From Chthonobacter rhizosphaerae (GTDB lineage Bacteria > Pseudomonadota > Alphaproteobacteria > Rhizobiales > Pleomorphomonadaceae), in assembly GCF_013839525.1 (NCBI RefSeq), contig NZ_JACDIS010000004.1, positions 372,001 through 436,000 of the forward strand: 64,000 nucleotides of DNA, in the 5' to 3' direction. The translations under genes and the position numbers were made by a program. Below the pieces are notes generated by a model, which was not told the origin of the DNA, ran no database searches, and saw only the letters and a program-made list of their open reading frames with translations. Shown in pieces: positions 44,181 to 53,418 of this stretch (positions are counted from its first letter, which is position 1; each line of letters starts with the position of its first letter).

Positions 44181-45062
44181 TCAATCGCCGAGGGGCAGGC
44201 GCGGATCCTCCACCTTGAAGGTGTTGAGGCTCTGCTTGATGCGGCGGAGACCTTCCAGGACCTTGGGCCCGATGGTCTCGGCGGTGGCGGTCGCCAGCAT
44301 GTCCACGATGGCGAGGAGAGCGTAGCGCGACGAGGTGGGCTTGTAGAGGTTGCCGTCCTCCAGGGTCTGGAAGCCGATCACCGTCTCGGCGGTGTCGGCG
44401 AGGCGGGAGTTGGGCGCCGTGACCGCCACGGTGGCGGCGCCATACTGGCGGGCGACCAGGGTGGCGTCGATCACCGACTGGGCGAAGCCGGACGTGGAGA
44501 AGCCGACCACCACCGTGCCGGGGCCGGCCATGGAGGCCCACATGCGCTGGAGCTGGCCGTCCGTGTGGGCGACGGTCGGGACGCCGAGGCGGAACAGGCG
44601 GTTCTGGAACTCCACCGCCATCATGGACGAGGTGCCGCCGGACCCGAAGGCGAGCACCTGGCCGGCGGACGCGAGCTGGCCGGCGACGGCCACGAGGGTG
44701 CTCATGTCCACCTGCGCGCGGGTGCGCTCGATGGCCGCGACGGCGGCGCCCGCCACGGTGGCGGCGATGCGCTCCTCCCGGGCGTCGCGCTCCAGGGGAT
44801 CGGCGGAAAGATACTGGCCGCCGACCGCGAGCGCCTGGGCGAGGCGGAACTTGAAGTCGCGGATGCCCTCGCAGCCGAGCGAGCGGCAGAAGCGCGTGAC
44901 CGTGGGCTCGCTGACGCCCGCCCGGGCGGCGAGCTCCGCGATGGCCGCCTTGGAGGCGTAGTCGACATCCTGCAGGATGAGACCGGCGAGCCGGCGGTCC
45001 GACTTGGAGCCGTCCTCGGCGCGGATGCGCAGCCGCATCAGGATGTCGATCACGTCCCGCAA
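44181..45062 (-). CDS. RpiR/MurR-family transcriptional regulator
   Basis: The protein has 293 residues. An N-terminal helix-turn-helix is at ~36-66 (KAAIAELAARAGVSEPTVTRFCRSLG). A SIS sugar-phosphate-binding domain spans ~120-260 (VLAFGSGGTSSMMAVEF, TVVVGFSTSGFAQSVIDA). Such regulators respond to phosphosugars. The start is TTG at 45062 with GGGGAGGG just upstream. It follows the ABC ATPase gene on the same strand and probably controls the divergent importer operons through the region 46924-47208. Confidence 0.88.
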   Translation of the reverse strand: MRDVIDILMRLRIRAEDGSKSDRRLAGLILQDVDYASKAAIAELAARAGVSEPTVTRFCRSLGCEGIRDFKFRLAQALAVGGQYLSADPLERDAREERIAATVAGAAVAAIERTRAQVDMSTLVAVAGQLASAGQVLAFGSGGTSSMMAVEFQNRLFRLGVPTVAHTDGQLQRMWASMAGPGTVVVGFSTSGFAQSVIDATLVARQYGAATVAVTAPNSRLADTAETVIGFQTLEDGNLYKPTSSRYALLAIVDMLATATAETIGPKVLEGLRRIKQSLNTFKVEDPRLPLGD

Positions 45063-45088
45063 GGCACCCTCCCCTTTTCCGGCGCCGC

Positions 45089-46159
45089 CTAGACGGGCAG
45101 GCCGGTCGCCTGGTCGAACACGTGGGTGCGGGTCGGGTCGGCGGCGACCGGCAGGATGGACCCCGGCCGGGCGGCGACCCGGTCGCGGAAGACGAGGCGG
45201 ATCGGGGCGCCCTCCAGGCTGCCGTAGATGTGGGTCTCCGAGCCGGTCGGCTCGACCACGTCGACGGTCACCGGCAGGGCGGACGGCCCCTCCTCGATGC
45301 GGAAATGCTCCGGCCGGATCCCGACCTCCACCGGCCGGCCGGCGGACGACGGGTTGAGGGCGCGCGTCGGCAGGCTGAGGCCGCCGGCGGTGACGACGCC
45401 GGCGCCGTCCGGCCCTGCCGCCACGGTACCGGGCACGAAGCTCATGGACGGGGAGCCGAGGAAACTCGCCACGAACTTGGCGGCCGGGTGGTCGTAGAGC
45501 TCCAGCGGCGGGCCGGCCTGGACGATGCGGCCCTCGTTCATCACCACGATTCGGTCGGCCATGGTCATGGCCTCGATCTGGTCGTGGGTGACGTACACGA
45601 TGGTGCTCTTCAGGCGCTGGTGCAGGGCCTTGATTTCGGTGCGCATCTGCACCCTGAGCTGGGCGTCCAGGTTTGAGAGCGGCTCGTCGAAGAGGAAGAC
45701 GTCCGGGTCGCGCACGATCGCGCGCCCCATGGCGACGCGCTGGCGCTGGCCGCCGGACAGCTGGCGCGGATAGCGGTTGAGGTAGGCGTGGAGGTTCAGG
45801 ATGCCGGCGGCCTTCTTCACCTGGCCGTCGATGCCGGCCGGCGGGTCGCGGCGGATCTTCGGCCCGAAGGAGATGTTGTCGGCGGCGGTCATGTGCGGGA
45901 AGAGCGCGTAGGACTGGAACACCATGGCGATGTTCCGCTTCTGCGGCGGCAGGTCGTTGGCGCGCCTGTCGCCGATGAGGAGGTCGCCCTCGGAGATGGT
46001 CTCCAGGCCGGCGATCATCCGCAGGAGCGTGGACTTGCCGCAGCCCGACGGCCCGACCAGCACGACGAACTCGCCGTCGGCGATCGCAAGGTCGATGTCG
46101 GTGAGGATCCGGTGGCTGCCGAAGCGCTTGCCGACGTGGCGGAGGGCGAGGTCGGTCAT
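45089..46159 (-). CDS. ABC importer ATPase, MalK/UgpC-type
   Basis: The protein has 356 residues. Walker A is GPSGCGKST (~39-47), signature LSGGQRQRVAMGRA, Walker B DVFLFDEPLSNLDA and switch THDQIEAMT. A C-terminal OB-type regulatory domain (~235-356) is typical of sugar-import ATPases shared by CUT1 systems. It powers the permeases encoded across the divergent promoter at 48784-50480. ATG at 46159 with GGGGAG eight bases upstream is preferred to an overlapping GTG at 46168. Confidence 0.93.
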   Translation of the reverse strand: MTDLALRHVGKRFGSHRILTDIDLAIADGEFVVLVGPSGCGKSTLLRMIAGLETISEGDLLIGDRRANDLPPQKRNIAMVFQSYALFPHMTAADNISFGPKIRRDPPAGIDGQVKKAAGILNLHAYLNRYPRQLSGGQRQRVAMGRAIVRDPDVFLFDEPLSNLDAQLRVQMRTEIKALHQRLKSTIVYVTHDQIEAMTMADRIVVMNEGRIVQAGPPLELYDHPAAKFVASFLGSPSMSFVPGTVAAGPDGAGVVTAGGLSLPTRALNPSSAGRPVEVGIRPEHFRIEEGPSALPVTVDVVEPTGSETHIYGSLEGAPIRLVFRDRVAARPGSILPVAADPTRTHVFDQATGLPV

Positions 46160-46164
46160 GGGCG

Positions 46165-46923
46165 TCACTCCCCGAGGATGTCGCGGATGAAGGGCACGTT
46201 GCCGGCGGTGAGGCCGGCGTCGACCGCGAGCGTCTGGCCGGTGATGCCGGAGGCGCGGGCGGAGGCGAGGAACATCACCGCCTCGGCCACCTCGGCGGGG
46301 GTGACGATGCGGCCGAGCGGATAGAGCCGCGCGAGCGCCGCCGGGATGGCGGGATCGCGGGCGATGCGGTGGTCCCAGGCGGGCGTGCGCACCGATCCGG
46401 GGCAGACCGCGTTGGCCCGGACGCCGTCGCGCCCGCCTTCGGTGGCGACGGCCCGCATGAGGCCGAGGATGCCGGCCTTGGCGGCCGAATAGGCCGGGTT
46501 GCCGTAGTGGGCGAGCGCATTGACCGAGGAGACGAACACGAAGGCGCCGGCGCGGCGCGCCCGCATGGGGCCGAGCAGGGCGTGGGTGAGCCGGGCGACG
46601 CCGGTGAGGTTGACGTCGATCTCGCGGCCGACCGCGTCCTCGTCCATGGAGGCGAAGCTTTCGCCCCGGGTCCAGCCGGCGTTCATCACCACCACGTCCG
46701 GCGCGCCGTGGGCCGCGAGGAGGTCGGCGGCGCCCGCCCGGATGGAGGCGGGATCGGCGAGGTCGAAGGTCGCGCGGCCGGCGAGCGGCAGGGGATCGAG
46801 CGACCGCCCATCCCTGTCGCAGCCGATCACCCGGGCGCCGGCCCGGCCGAACCCCTCCACGAGGGCCGCGCCGATGCCGCCGCCCGCCCCGGTGACGACC
46901 ACGGAAAGGTCCTTGAAATCCAT
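46165..46923 (-). CDS. SDR-family oxidoreductase
   Basis: The protein has 252 residues and is a classical SDR. It shows cofactor loop TGAGGGIG (11-18), NAG (81-83) and catalytic Y145-x-x-x-K149 with VSS (131-133). The C-terminal AVDAGLTAG matches sugar or acyl dehydrogenases. It is the first gene of a minus-strand operon with the ABC ATPase and RpiR regulator. Its substrate is probably the imported compound or a product of it, but cannot be named. Confidence 0.85.
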   Translation of the reverse strand: MDFKDLSVVVTGAGGGIGAALVEGFGRAGARVIGCDRDGRSLDPLPLAGRATFDLADPASIRAGAADLLAAHGAPDVVVMNAGWTRGESFASMDEDAVGREIDVNLTGVARLTHALLGPMRARRAGAFVFVSSVNALAHYGNPAYSAAKAGILGLMRAVATEGGRDGVRANAVCPGSVRTPAWDHRIARDPAIPAALARLYPLGRIVTPAEVAEAVMFLASARASGITGQTLAVDAGLTAGNVPFIRDILGE

Positions 46924-47021
46924 CGCGTGTCCCTGCCTCCGCGCCGCGGCGTCCGGGTGGTCCGACGGCCTGCGCCCTCGGCGGATCTTGTCTCGCGGCG
47001 CCTCATCATGGGCGCGGGAAA

Positions 47022-47088
47022 TGTAATTTGGCAACATCAAAAAAGGACTTGTGCGGGTCCAAAACCCGCATAATGTAGGAAAGTAACA
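47022..47088. promoter_or_regulatory. Candidate operators between the importer operons
   Basis: Two direct copies of ATGTA-N7-AACA (47022-47037 and 47073-47088), 51 bp apart, flank a perfect hairpin TGCGGGT / ACCCGCA (47052-47070). The AT-rich region separates the divergent SDR/ATPase/RpiR and binding-protein operons. It is a likely RpiR site. Confidence 0.4.
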
Positions 47089-47208
47089 AACATCAGACCG
47101 TCCCTCCAGGGCGGCTGGAGCGCCGCGCCGACCACCGACGGGCGCTTCGACGGGGATCATCTCAAGGGACCGCCGCCGAGGAGCGGGGCCCTTTATCGTG
47201 GAGGCGAC

Positions 47209-48444
47209 ATGACCAGATCCGCTCTCTTCAAGCTCGGCCTCGCGGCCGGCCTCAGCCTCGCGGCGCTCACCGCCGCAAAGGCCGGCACCGTGCGCGTGAC
47301 GGTGGCCGAATACAGCGCCAAGACCGGCCCCTACTTCGAGGAGGCCGCCAAGGAATTCGAGGCGGCGAACCCGGACACCAACATCGAGATCGAAGTGGTG
47401 CCGTGGGACGTGCTGCTGCAGAAGCTGACCACGGACATCGCCGGCGGCTCCAACGCGGACCTGTCCATCATCGGCACCCGCTGGCTCCTGGACTTCGTCA
47501 GCCAGGACGTGGCCGAACCGCTGGACTCCTACATCACCGACGAGTTCAAGGGCCGCTTCATCGAGACCTTCCTGTCGCCCTCGGTGATGGACGGCAAGAT
47601 CTACGGCCTGCCGATCGCCGCCTCGGCGCGCGCCATGTACTACAACAAGGATCTCCTGGAGAAGGCCGGCGTTTCCGAGCCGCCGAAGACCTGGGACGAG
47701 CTGAAGACCGCGGCCGAGAAGATCTCCGGCCTTGGCGGCGAGGTCTACGGCTACGGCCTGCAGGGCAAGGAGATCGAGACGGACGTCTACTTCTACTATG
47801 CCATGTGGTCGTACGGCGCCGAGATCCTGGGCGAGGACGGCACCTCCGGCCTCGACGATCCGGGCGCCATCGAGGCGGCCAAGCTCTACAAGAGCCTGAT
47901 CGACAGCAAGGCGACCCAGCCGGGCGTCACCTCCTACGCCCGCGAGGACGTGCAGAACCTGTTCAAGCAGGGCAAGGTGGGCATGATGATCACCGCCCCC
48001 TTCCTGTCGAACCAGATCAAGGAGGAGGCGCCGAACCTCAACTACGGCGTGACCGCCATCCCGGCCGGCCCGACCGGCGACCGGGGCACCTACGGCGTCA
48101 CCGACAGCATCATCATGTTCAAGAACAGCCAGGTGAAGGACGAGGCCTGGAAGTTCATGGACTTCCTGTTCACCACCGAGCAGCGCGCCAAGTTCACGCA
48201 GAACGAGGGCTTCCTTCCGGTGAACCAGGAAGAGGCCAAGATGGACTACTACGTCAACAACGCGGACCTGAAGGAATTCACCGCGCTGCTGCCGGACGCC
48301 CGCTTCGCCCCGGTGATCACCGGCTGGGAGGAGATCGCGCAGATCACCTCCGACGCCCTGCAGAAGATCTACCTCGGCGAGGGCGACGTGGAGGCGACCC
48401 TGAAGGACGCCGCCGCCAAGGCCGACGCCATCCTGAAGCAGTAA
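47209..48444 (+). CDS. ABC sugar-type solute-binding protein (family 1)
   Basis: The protein has 411 residues with a Sec signal peptide (cleavage near TAAKAGT). The mature protein has the family 1 extracellular binding fold, with AAKEFEAANPDTNIEIEVVPWDVLLQKL at the N-lobe and PAGPTGDRGTYGVTDSIIMF in the second lobe. It captures a sugar or similar solute in the periplasm and hands it to the two permeases downstream. An unusual 339-bp repeat-filled gap separates it from them. Confidence 0.92.
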   Translation: MTRSALFKLGLAAGLSLAALTAAKAGTVRVTVAEYSAKTGPYFEEAAKEFEAANPDTNIEIEVVPWDVLLQKLTTDIAGGSNADLSIIGTRWLLDFVSQDVAEPLDSYITDEFKGRFIETFLSPSVMDGKIYGLPIAASARAMYYNKDLLEKAGVSEPPKTWDELKTAAEKISGLGGEVYGYGLQGKEIETDVYFYYAMWSYGAEILGEDGTSGLDDPGAIEAAKLYKSLIDSKATQPGVTSYAREDVQNLFKQGKVGMMITAPFLSNQIKEEAPNLNYGVTAIPAGPTGDRGTYGVTDSIIMFKNSQVKDEAWKFMDFLFTTEQRAKFTQNEGFLPVNQEEAKMDYYVNNADLKEFTALLPDARFAPVITGWEEIAQITSDALQKIYLGEGDVEATLKDAAAKADAILKQ

Positions 48445-48783
48445 GGCATGGAGGACGTCGGGGCCTTGCGAGGCCCCGGCGGCCGGTCGGGTGGGGTTGC
48501 TCTCCCTGGGGTCGGGCGCTTGCCGTGTTGAAGGGAAGCGCCCGGCGTCCGGGGAAGAAGACGACCCCTCCCCCGGCCTTCGGCCGGACCCTCCCCTGAG
48601 GGGAGAGATCGTTCGCCATCGGTGACCGGTCGAGGCGCTTGTCCTTGGGCCGGCGGCCGGCTGATGCGGAAGACGGTCGCTCCCGGCGGTTTTCGGCCAC
48701 CTTCGCCTCAAGGGGAGGGATCGTTCGCATCGCGGCGTCACCAATCCTCGACCTCGTTTCCCCCTGACCGGACGCTCCTTCCC
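48445..48783. repeat. REP-like repeats in the gap inside the ABC operon
   Basis: The gap holds a CCCCTCCCCCGG tract with a CCGGCC-TTC-GGCCGG hairpin and CTCCCC/GGGGAG block at 48565-48607. A second partial copy is at 48711-48729, and both end in a GATCGTTCGC tail. They resemble the elements at 42299-42438. No coding sequence is seen. Confidence 0.55.
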
Positions 48784-49659
48784 GTGCCGAGCCGCGCCCG
48801 CTTCCTCCCCTACGTTCTCCTCCTGCCGAGCCTCATCCTGGCGGCGGGCGTGATCTTCTGGCCGGTCGGCGACCTCCTGGAGATCGCCACCCACAACGTG
48901 AACCGGTTCGGCCAGCTGAGGGACTACAACGACTTCGCCAACTTCAAGGCGCTCATCGCCGACCCGAACTTCACGGCGGCGCTGATCCGCACGGTGGTGT
49001 GGACGGTGGCGGTCGTCGGCGGGACGATCCTGATCTCGGTGCCGGTGGCGATGATCCTCAACGAGGACTTCTACGGCCGCGACGTCGCCCGGGTGATCGT
49101 GATGCTGCCTTGGGCGGTGTCGCTGACCATGACGGCCATCGTCTGGCGCTGGGCGCTGAACGGGGAGAGCGGCATGCTGAACTCCGCGCTCCGGGGCCTC
49201 GGCATCATCGACGCCAACGTGCAGTGGCTGGCGACCGCGGGCCTCGCCTTCCCGATGCAGATCGGGATCGGCATCCTGGTCACCATCCCGTTCACCACCA
49301 CCATCTTCCTCGGCGGCCTGTCGTCCATCCCGCAGGACCTCTACGAGGCGAGCGCCCTGGAAGGGGCGGGCCGCTGGCAGCAGTTCCGCCACATCACGCT
49401 GCCGCTCCTGAAGCCCTTCCTCAACATCGCGATGGTGCTGAACACCATCTACGTGTTCAACAGCTTCCCGATCATCTGGGTGATGACCCAGGGCGGGCCG
49501 GCGAACTCCACCGACATCCTGGTGACGCATCTCTACAAGCTGGGCTTCCGGATCGGAAAGCTCGGCGAGGCCTCCGCCGTGTCGGTGGTGATGCTCGCCA
49601 TCCTGCTGGTCTTCACCATCCTCTACGTCCGGCTCGCCATGCGGGAGGAGGCCCGATGA
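48784..49659 (+). CDS. ABC sugar permease, MalF/UgpA-type
   Basis: The protein has 291 residues with six predicted membrane segments. The EAA loop ([25 protein letters not shown]) that contacts the ATPase is near residues 185-210. The GTG at 48784 begins the first well-formed helix ([19 protein letters not shown]). No clear ribosome site precedes it, so a slightly different start is possible. It overlaps the next permease by 4 bp. Confidence 0.9.
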   Translation: MPSRARFLPYVLLLPSLILAAGVIFWPVGDLLEIATHNVNRFGQLRDYNDFANFKALIADPNFTAALIRTVVWTVAVVGGTILISVPVAMILNEDFYGRDVARVIVMLPWAVSLTMTAIVWRWALNGESGMLNSALRGLGIIDANVQWLATAGLAFPMQIGIGILVTIPFTTTIFLGGLSSIPQDLYEASALEGAGRWQQFRHITLPLLKPFLNIAMVLNTIYVFNSFPIIWVMTQGGPANSTDILVTHLYKLGFRIGKLGEASAVSVVMLAILLVFTILYVRLAMREEAR

Positions 49660-50480
49660 GCAGGAAGTGGAAGCGCACCCTTCTCGCCTGGACGCTGCTG
49701 GCGCCGCTGGTCGTGCTGATCCTGTTTCCGTTCGCCGTGATGACCATCACGGCGCTGAAGCCCCAGGCGGAGGTGTTGAACCCGACCTGGTGGCCGAGCG
49801 AGCTGCGGCTGCGGAACTTCGCCGACATGTGGGTGGCGACGAACTTCGGCCAGGCGCTGATGAATTCGCTCTACGCGTCGGGCATCGCGACGGTCGGCGC
49901 CATCCTGGTGTCCATCCCGGCGGCCTATGCCATGTCGCGCTTCCGGTTCGCCGGGCGCGGGCTGGTGCGCCAGTTCCTGCTCGTCTCGCAGATGCTGTCG
50001 CCCATCGTGCTGGTGGTCGGCCTGTTCCGCCTGATGGCGTCGCTCGGGCTCGTGGAGAGCGTGAGCGCGGTCGGCCTCGTCTACATGGCCTTCAACATCG
50101 CCTTCACGGTCTGGATGCTGCAGAGCTATTTCGACACGGTGCCGAAGGACCTGGAGGAGGCGGCCTGGATGGAGGGGGCAGGCCGGGCCGAGACCCTGCG
50201 CCGGGTGTTCCTGCCGCTGGTGACGCCGGCCATCGCGGTGACGGCCATCTTCACCTTCATCAACGCCTGGAACGAGTTCGTCATCGCGCTGACGCTGCTG
50301 CGCCGGCAGGAGAGCTACACCCTGCCGATCCAGGTCTTCTCGCTGGTCGCCGGCCGCTACACGGTGGAATGGCACCACGTGATGGGGGCGACCCTGGTGG
50401 CGACCCTGCCGGTCGCCATCCTGTTCGCCTGGCTGCAGCGCTATCTCGTGCGCGGCCTCGCCCTCGGCGCCGTCAAGTGA
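49656..50480 (+). CDS. ABC sugar permease, MalG/UgpE-type
   Basis: The protein has 274 residues with six membrane segments. The EAA loop ([27 protein letters not shown]) is near residues 165-195, as in CUT1 MalG-type proteins. ATG overlaps the upstream stop (ATGA). The importer has binding protein, two permeases and ATPase, so it is complete. Confidence 0.92.
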   Translation: MSRKWKRTLLAWTLLAPLVVLILFPFAVMTITALKPQAEVLNPTWWPSELRLRNFADMWVATNFGQALMNSLYASGIATVGAILVSIPAAYAMSRFRFAGRGLVRQFLLVSQMLSPIVLVVGLFRLMASLGLVESVSAVGLVYMAFNIAFTVWMLQSYFDTVPKDLEEAAWMEGAGRAETLRRVFLPLVTPAIAVTAIFTFINAWNEFVIALTLLRRQESYTLPIQVFSLVAGRYTVEWHHVMGATLVATLPVAILFAWLQRYLVRGLALGAVK

Positions 50481-50524
50481 CGGCCGCCCTCCTCCCGCAC
50501 GTATCCGGAAAAGAGAACGGACCC

Positions 50525-50893
50525 ATGCCCAAGGAAACCTTCGGCACCTCCCACGTCCCGCTGTCGCCCGCCGTCCGGGCCGGCGACTTCGTCTACGTGT
50601 CCGGCCAGGTGCCGGTCGGACCGGACGGAACGGTGGTGGCCGGCGGCATCGTGCCCCAGACCCGGCAGGTGCTGGAGAACGTGAAGGCGGCGCTGGCGCT
50701 GGCCGGCGCCCGCCTGGAGGACGTGGTGAAGACCACCGTCTGGCTGGAGGACGCCCGCGACTTCGGCGCCTTCAACACGGTCTACGCCACCTATTTCCCG
50801 TCCGAGCCGCCGGCCCGCACCACGGTGGAGTCCAGGCTGATGATCGACATCAAGATCGAGATCGAGGCGGTCGCCTACGCTCCGAAGTCCTGA
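50525..50893 (+). CDS. RidA-family protein (enamine/imine deaminase)
   Basis: The protein has 122 residues with the trimeric YjgF/RidA fold. GDFVYVSGQVPVGPDG, the conserved VWLEDARDFGAFN strand, and the substrate-binding Arg in PPARTTVESRL are intact. RidA hydrolyses reactive enamines released by PLP enzymes, which fits the nearby DSD1-type enzyme. It follows the permease by 44 bp. Confidence 0.9.
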   Translation: MPKETFGTSHVPLSPAVRAGDFVYVSGQVPVGPDGTVVAGGIVPQTRQVLENVKAALALAGARLEDVVKTTVWLEDARDFGAFNTVYATYFPSEPPARTTVESRLMIDIKIEIEAVAYAPKS

Positions 50894-50945
50894 TCCCGGC
50901 GCGGGCGGCCGGCCGCCCCGCCTCACCCCTCGCAGGTCTCATCCC

Positions 50946-52427
50946 ATGCGCATCTTCACGGCGTCGCTCGCCACCGAGACCAACACCTTCTCGCCGGTGC
51001 CAACCGACCGGGCGTGTTTCGAGATGGCCTTCTACGCGCCGCCCGGACGCCATCCGGAAACGCCGACGCTCTGCTCCTCGCCGGTGCTGGCGCTGCGCCG
51101 CCGGGCCCGGGAGCGAACCGACCTGACGGTGATCGAGGGCACGTCCACCTGGGCGGAGCCGGGCGGGCTCGTCAACCGGGCCACCTACGAGGGCCTCCGG
51201 GACGAGATCCTGGACCAGTTGCGGGACGCCATGCCGGTGGACGGCGTGGTGCTCGGCCTCCACGGCGCCATGGTGGCGGACGGCTACGACGACTGCGAGG
51301 GCGACCTCCTGGCGCGGGTGCGCGCCATGGTGGGCGACGACGTGCTGATCGCCGCCGAGATCGACCCGCACAGCCACCTGACCCCCCAGCGGGTGGCGGC
51401 GTCGGACATCCTGGCGGCCTTCCAGGAGTTTCCGCACACGGACTTCTACGAGCGCGGCGAGCACGTGGTGGATCTGGCGCTTCGCGCGCTTGCCGGCGAG
51501 ATCTCGCCGGTGATCGCCACCTTCGACTGCCGGATGATCGACGTCTACCCGACCAGCCGCCAGCCCATGCGGGGCTTCGTGGACCGCATGAAGGCGCTGG
51601 AGGGGCGGGACGGCATCCTGTCCGTGTCGCTGATCCACGGCTTCATGGCGGCCGACGTGCCGGAGATGGGCACCCGCATGCTGGTGGTGAGCGACGGCGA
51701 CGCCGCCAAGGGGGCGGCGCTCGCGGAACGGCTGGGGCGCGAGATCATCGACCTCAGGGGAAAGACCGCCATGCCGATGCTCGGCATCGACGCCGGGATC
51801 GACGCGGCGCTCGACGCGGTCGCCGGCAAGGGCGGGCCGGTGGTGGTGGCGGACGTGTGGGACAATCCGGGCGGCGGCACGGCGGGCGACGGCACGCTGA
51901 TCCTGCGCCGCATCCTGGAGCGCGGCCTGACGAACGTGGGCGTCGCCACCATCTGGGACCCGATCGCGGCGGCCTTCGCCCACGGGGCGGGCGTGGGCGC
52001 GGAGATCACCATGCGGTTCGGCGGCAAGACCTCGGCGCCCGCCGGCGACCCGATCGACGCGAGGGTGCGCATCCTCGCCGTCGCCGAGGAGGGCTGGCAG
52101 AGCTTCGGGGCGAGCCGGGTGACGCTCGGCCCGGCGACGGTGATCCGGATCGTCGGCACCGAGGTGGACGTGATCCTCAACACCAACCGGACCCAGACCT
52201 TCGAGCCGGACATCTTCTCCAACCTCGGCGTCGACCCGCTGGAGAAGGACCTGCTGCTGGTGAAGTCCACCAACCACTTCTACGCCGGCTTCTCCAGGAT
52301 CGCCCGCGAGATCGTCTATGTCGACGCGGGCGCGCCCTACCCGTCGAACCCGCGCGCGACCGACTACCGCAAGCTGACGCGGGCGATCTGGCCCCGGGTG
52401 GAGGACCCCTGGTCCGACACGGGCTGA
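50946..52427 (+). CDS. M81-family metallopeptidase (MlrC-like)
   Basis: The 493-residue protein matches the family length. The N-terminal domain has TASLATETNTFSP and LGLHGAMV with DCEGDLL metal-site residues and EIDPHSHLT. A C-terminal MlrC domain includes DVWDNPGGGTAGDGT. The family is named for a microcystin-degrading protein, but natural substrates are mostly unknown. It is the last gene of the importer operon, 52 bp after ridA, suggesting that the imported solute or its product is a small peptide or amide. Confidence 0.88.
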   Translation: MRIFTASLATETNTFSPVPTDRACFEMAFYAPPGRHPETPTLCSSPVLALRRRARERTDLTVIEGTSTWAEPGGLVNRATYEGLRDEILDQLRDAMPVDGVVLGLHGAMVADGYDDCEGDLLARVRAMVGDDVLIAAEIDPHSHLTPQRVAASDILAAFQEFPHTDFYERGEHVVDLALRALAGEISPVIATFDCRMIDVYPTSRQPMRGFVDRMKALEGRDGILSVSLIHGFMAADVPEMGTRMLVVSDGDAAKGAALAERLGREIIDLRGKTAMPMLGIDAGIDAALDAVAGKGGPVVVADVWDNPGGGTAGDGTLILRRILERGLTNVGVATIWDPIAAAFAHGAGVGAEITMRFGGKTSAPAGDPIDARVRILAVAEEGWQSFGASRVTLGPATVIRIVGTEVDVILNTNRTQTFEPDIFSNLGVDPLEKDLLLVKSTNHFYAGFSRIAREIVYVDAGAPYPSNPRATDYRKLTRAIWPRVEDPWSDTG

Positions 52428-52589
52428 TGGCGTCGGATGGGGCGCGTCTGGAATGACGTTCTCCGAATCACGGCCGTCTCACGCATTCGTGCCGGAGACG
52501 TGTACGGCTCATGCAAAACCGTTCTCAAGCCGGCCCCGTAAGCCGGGCATCGGTCAGCATCAAGCTGATCGGTTTGGGAGGTTTATGAC

Positions 52590-53156
52590 ATGTCCAAGAC
52601 CCGTTCGTCGCTCGCGGTGCGCATCGCCGCCGTCGCGTTCCTCGGCTTCGCCGGCGCCGCCGTCGCGCAGGAGCCCCCGATGGTGGGCGGCGCCCCCATG
52701 CTGCCGACGATGACCATTCCGGAGAACGCCTCCAAGGCCGACAACCTGACCACGCTGGTGGCGGCGGTGACGGCCGCCGGCCTCGTGGACACGCTCGCGT
52801 CGGACGGTCCGTTCACGGTGTTCGCCCCGACCAACGACGCCTTCGCCAAGCTTCCGGCCGGCACCGTGGACAACCTGGTGAAGCCGGAGATGAAGGACAC
52901 CCTGACCGGGATCCTGACCTACCACGTGGTGGCCGGGAACTACACGGCGAACGCCCTGGCGGCCGCCATCGACGCCGGCGGCGGCAAGGCGGAGCTGAAG
53001 ACCGTAGCCGGCGGCACGCTGACCGCCATGATGAAGGACGGCGGGATCGCCCTGATGGACGCGGCCGGCAACACCGCCATGGTGACCCAGGCCAACGTGA
53101 CCCAGAAGAACGGCGTCGTCCACGTGATCGACACCGTGCTGATGCCCAAGGCCTGA
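52590..53156 (+). CDS. Secreted fasciclin-domain protein
   Basis: The protein has 188 residues with a signal peptide (cleavage near AAVAQE). One FAS1 domain spans ~45-186. The H1 motif is FTVFAPTNDAFAKLPAG and the H2-like end is NGVVHVIDTVLMP, and the YH motif is TYHVV. FAS1 proteins act in adhesion or matrix contact. GGGAGG lies upstream of the ATG. It stands alone. Confidence 0.92.
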   Translation: MSKTRSSLAVRIAAVAFLGFAGAAVAQEPPMVGGAPMLPTMTIPENASKADNLTTLVAAVTAAGLVDTLASDGPFTVFAPTNDAFAKLPAGTVDNLVKPEMKDTLTGILTYHVVAGNYTANALAAAIDAGGGKAELKTVAGGTLTAMMKDGGIALMDAAGNTAMVTQANVTQKNGVVHVIDTVLMPKA

Positions 53157-53328
53157 CGCGCCGCCACGGCCGGCCGGGGCGGCGCCAGAGCCGCCCGGGC
53201 CGGCCGGGACCGGCGGGATCTCCGGCGCCGGTCGCGACCGTCAGGGGCAACGGGTCGTACGCCGGTCGGGCCGGCGGGTGGAGCGCCGGAGCGATGGCGC
53301 ATACGGGATTCTACGGTCATCCCATAAC

Positions 53329-53340
53329 TAAGAAGTCTTA
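53329..53340. promoter_or_regulatory. Small palindrome upstream of the chemoreceptor
   Basis: TAAGA-AG-TCTTA, an AT-rich inverted repeat 78 bp before the chemoreceptor start, in an otherwise featureless GC-rich gap (53157-53418). Confidence 0.3.
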
Positions 53341-53418
53341 ATCGTTGACCTGCAGGATTCATGCATCTGCCGGACTCCTTGATCCGGCGATGGTTTCGGA
53401 TCGTGCAGGGCCCGTAAA

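Noticed and set aside
53177-53196. A GGGCGGC / GCCGCCC hairpin after the fasciclin gene as a terminator
   Set aside because: No T-run follows and such stems are common by chance in this GC-rich gap.
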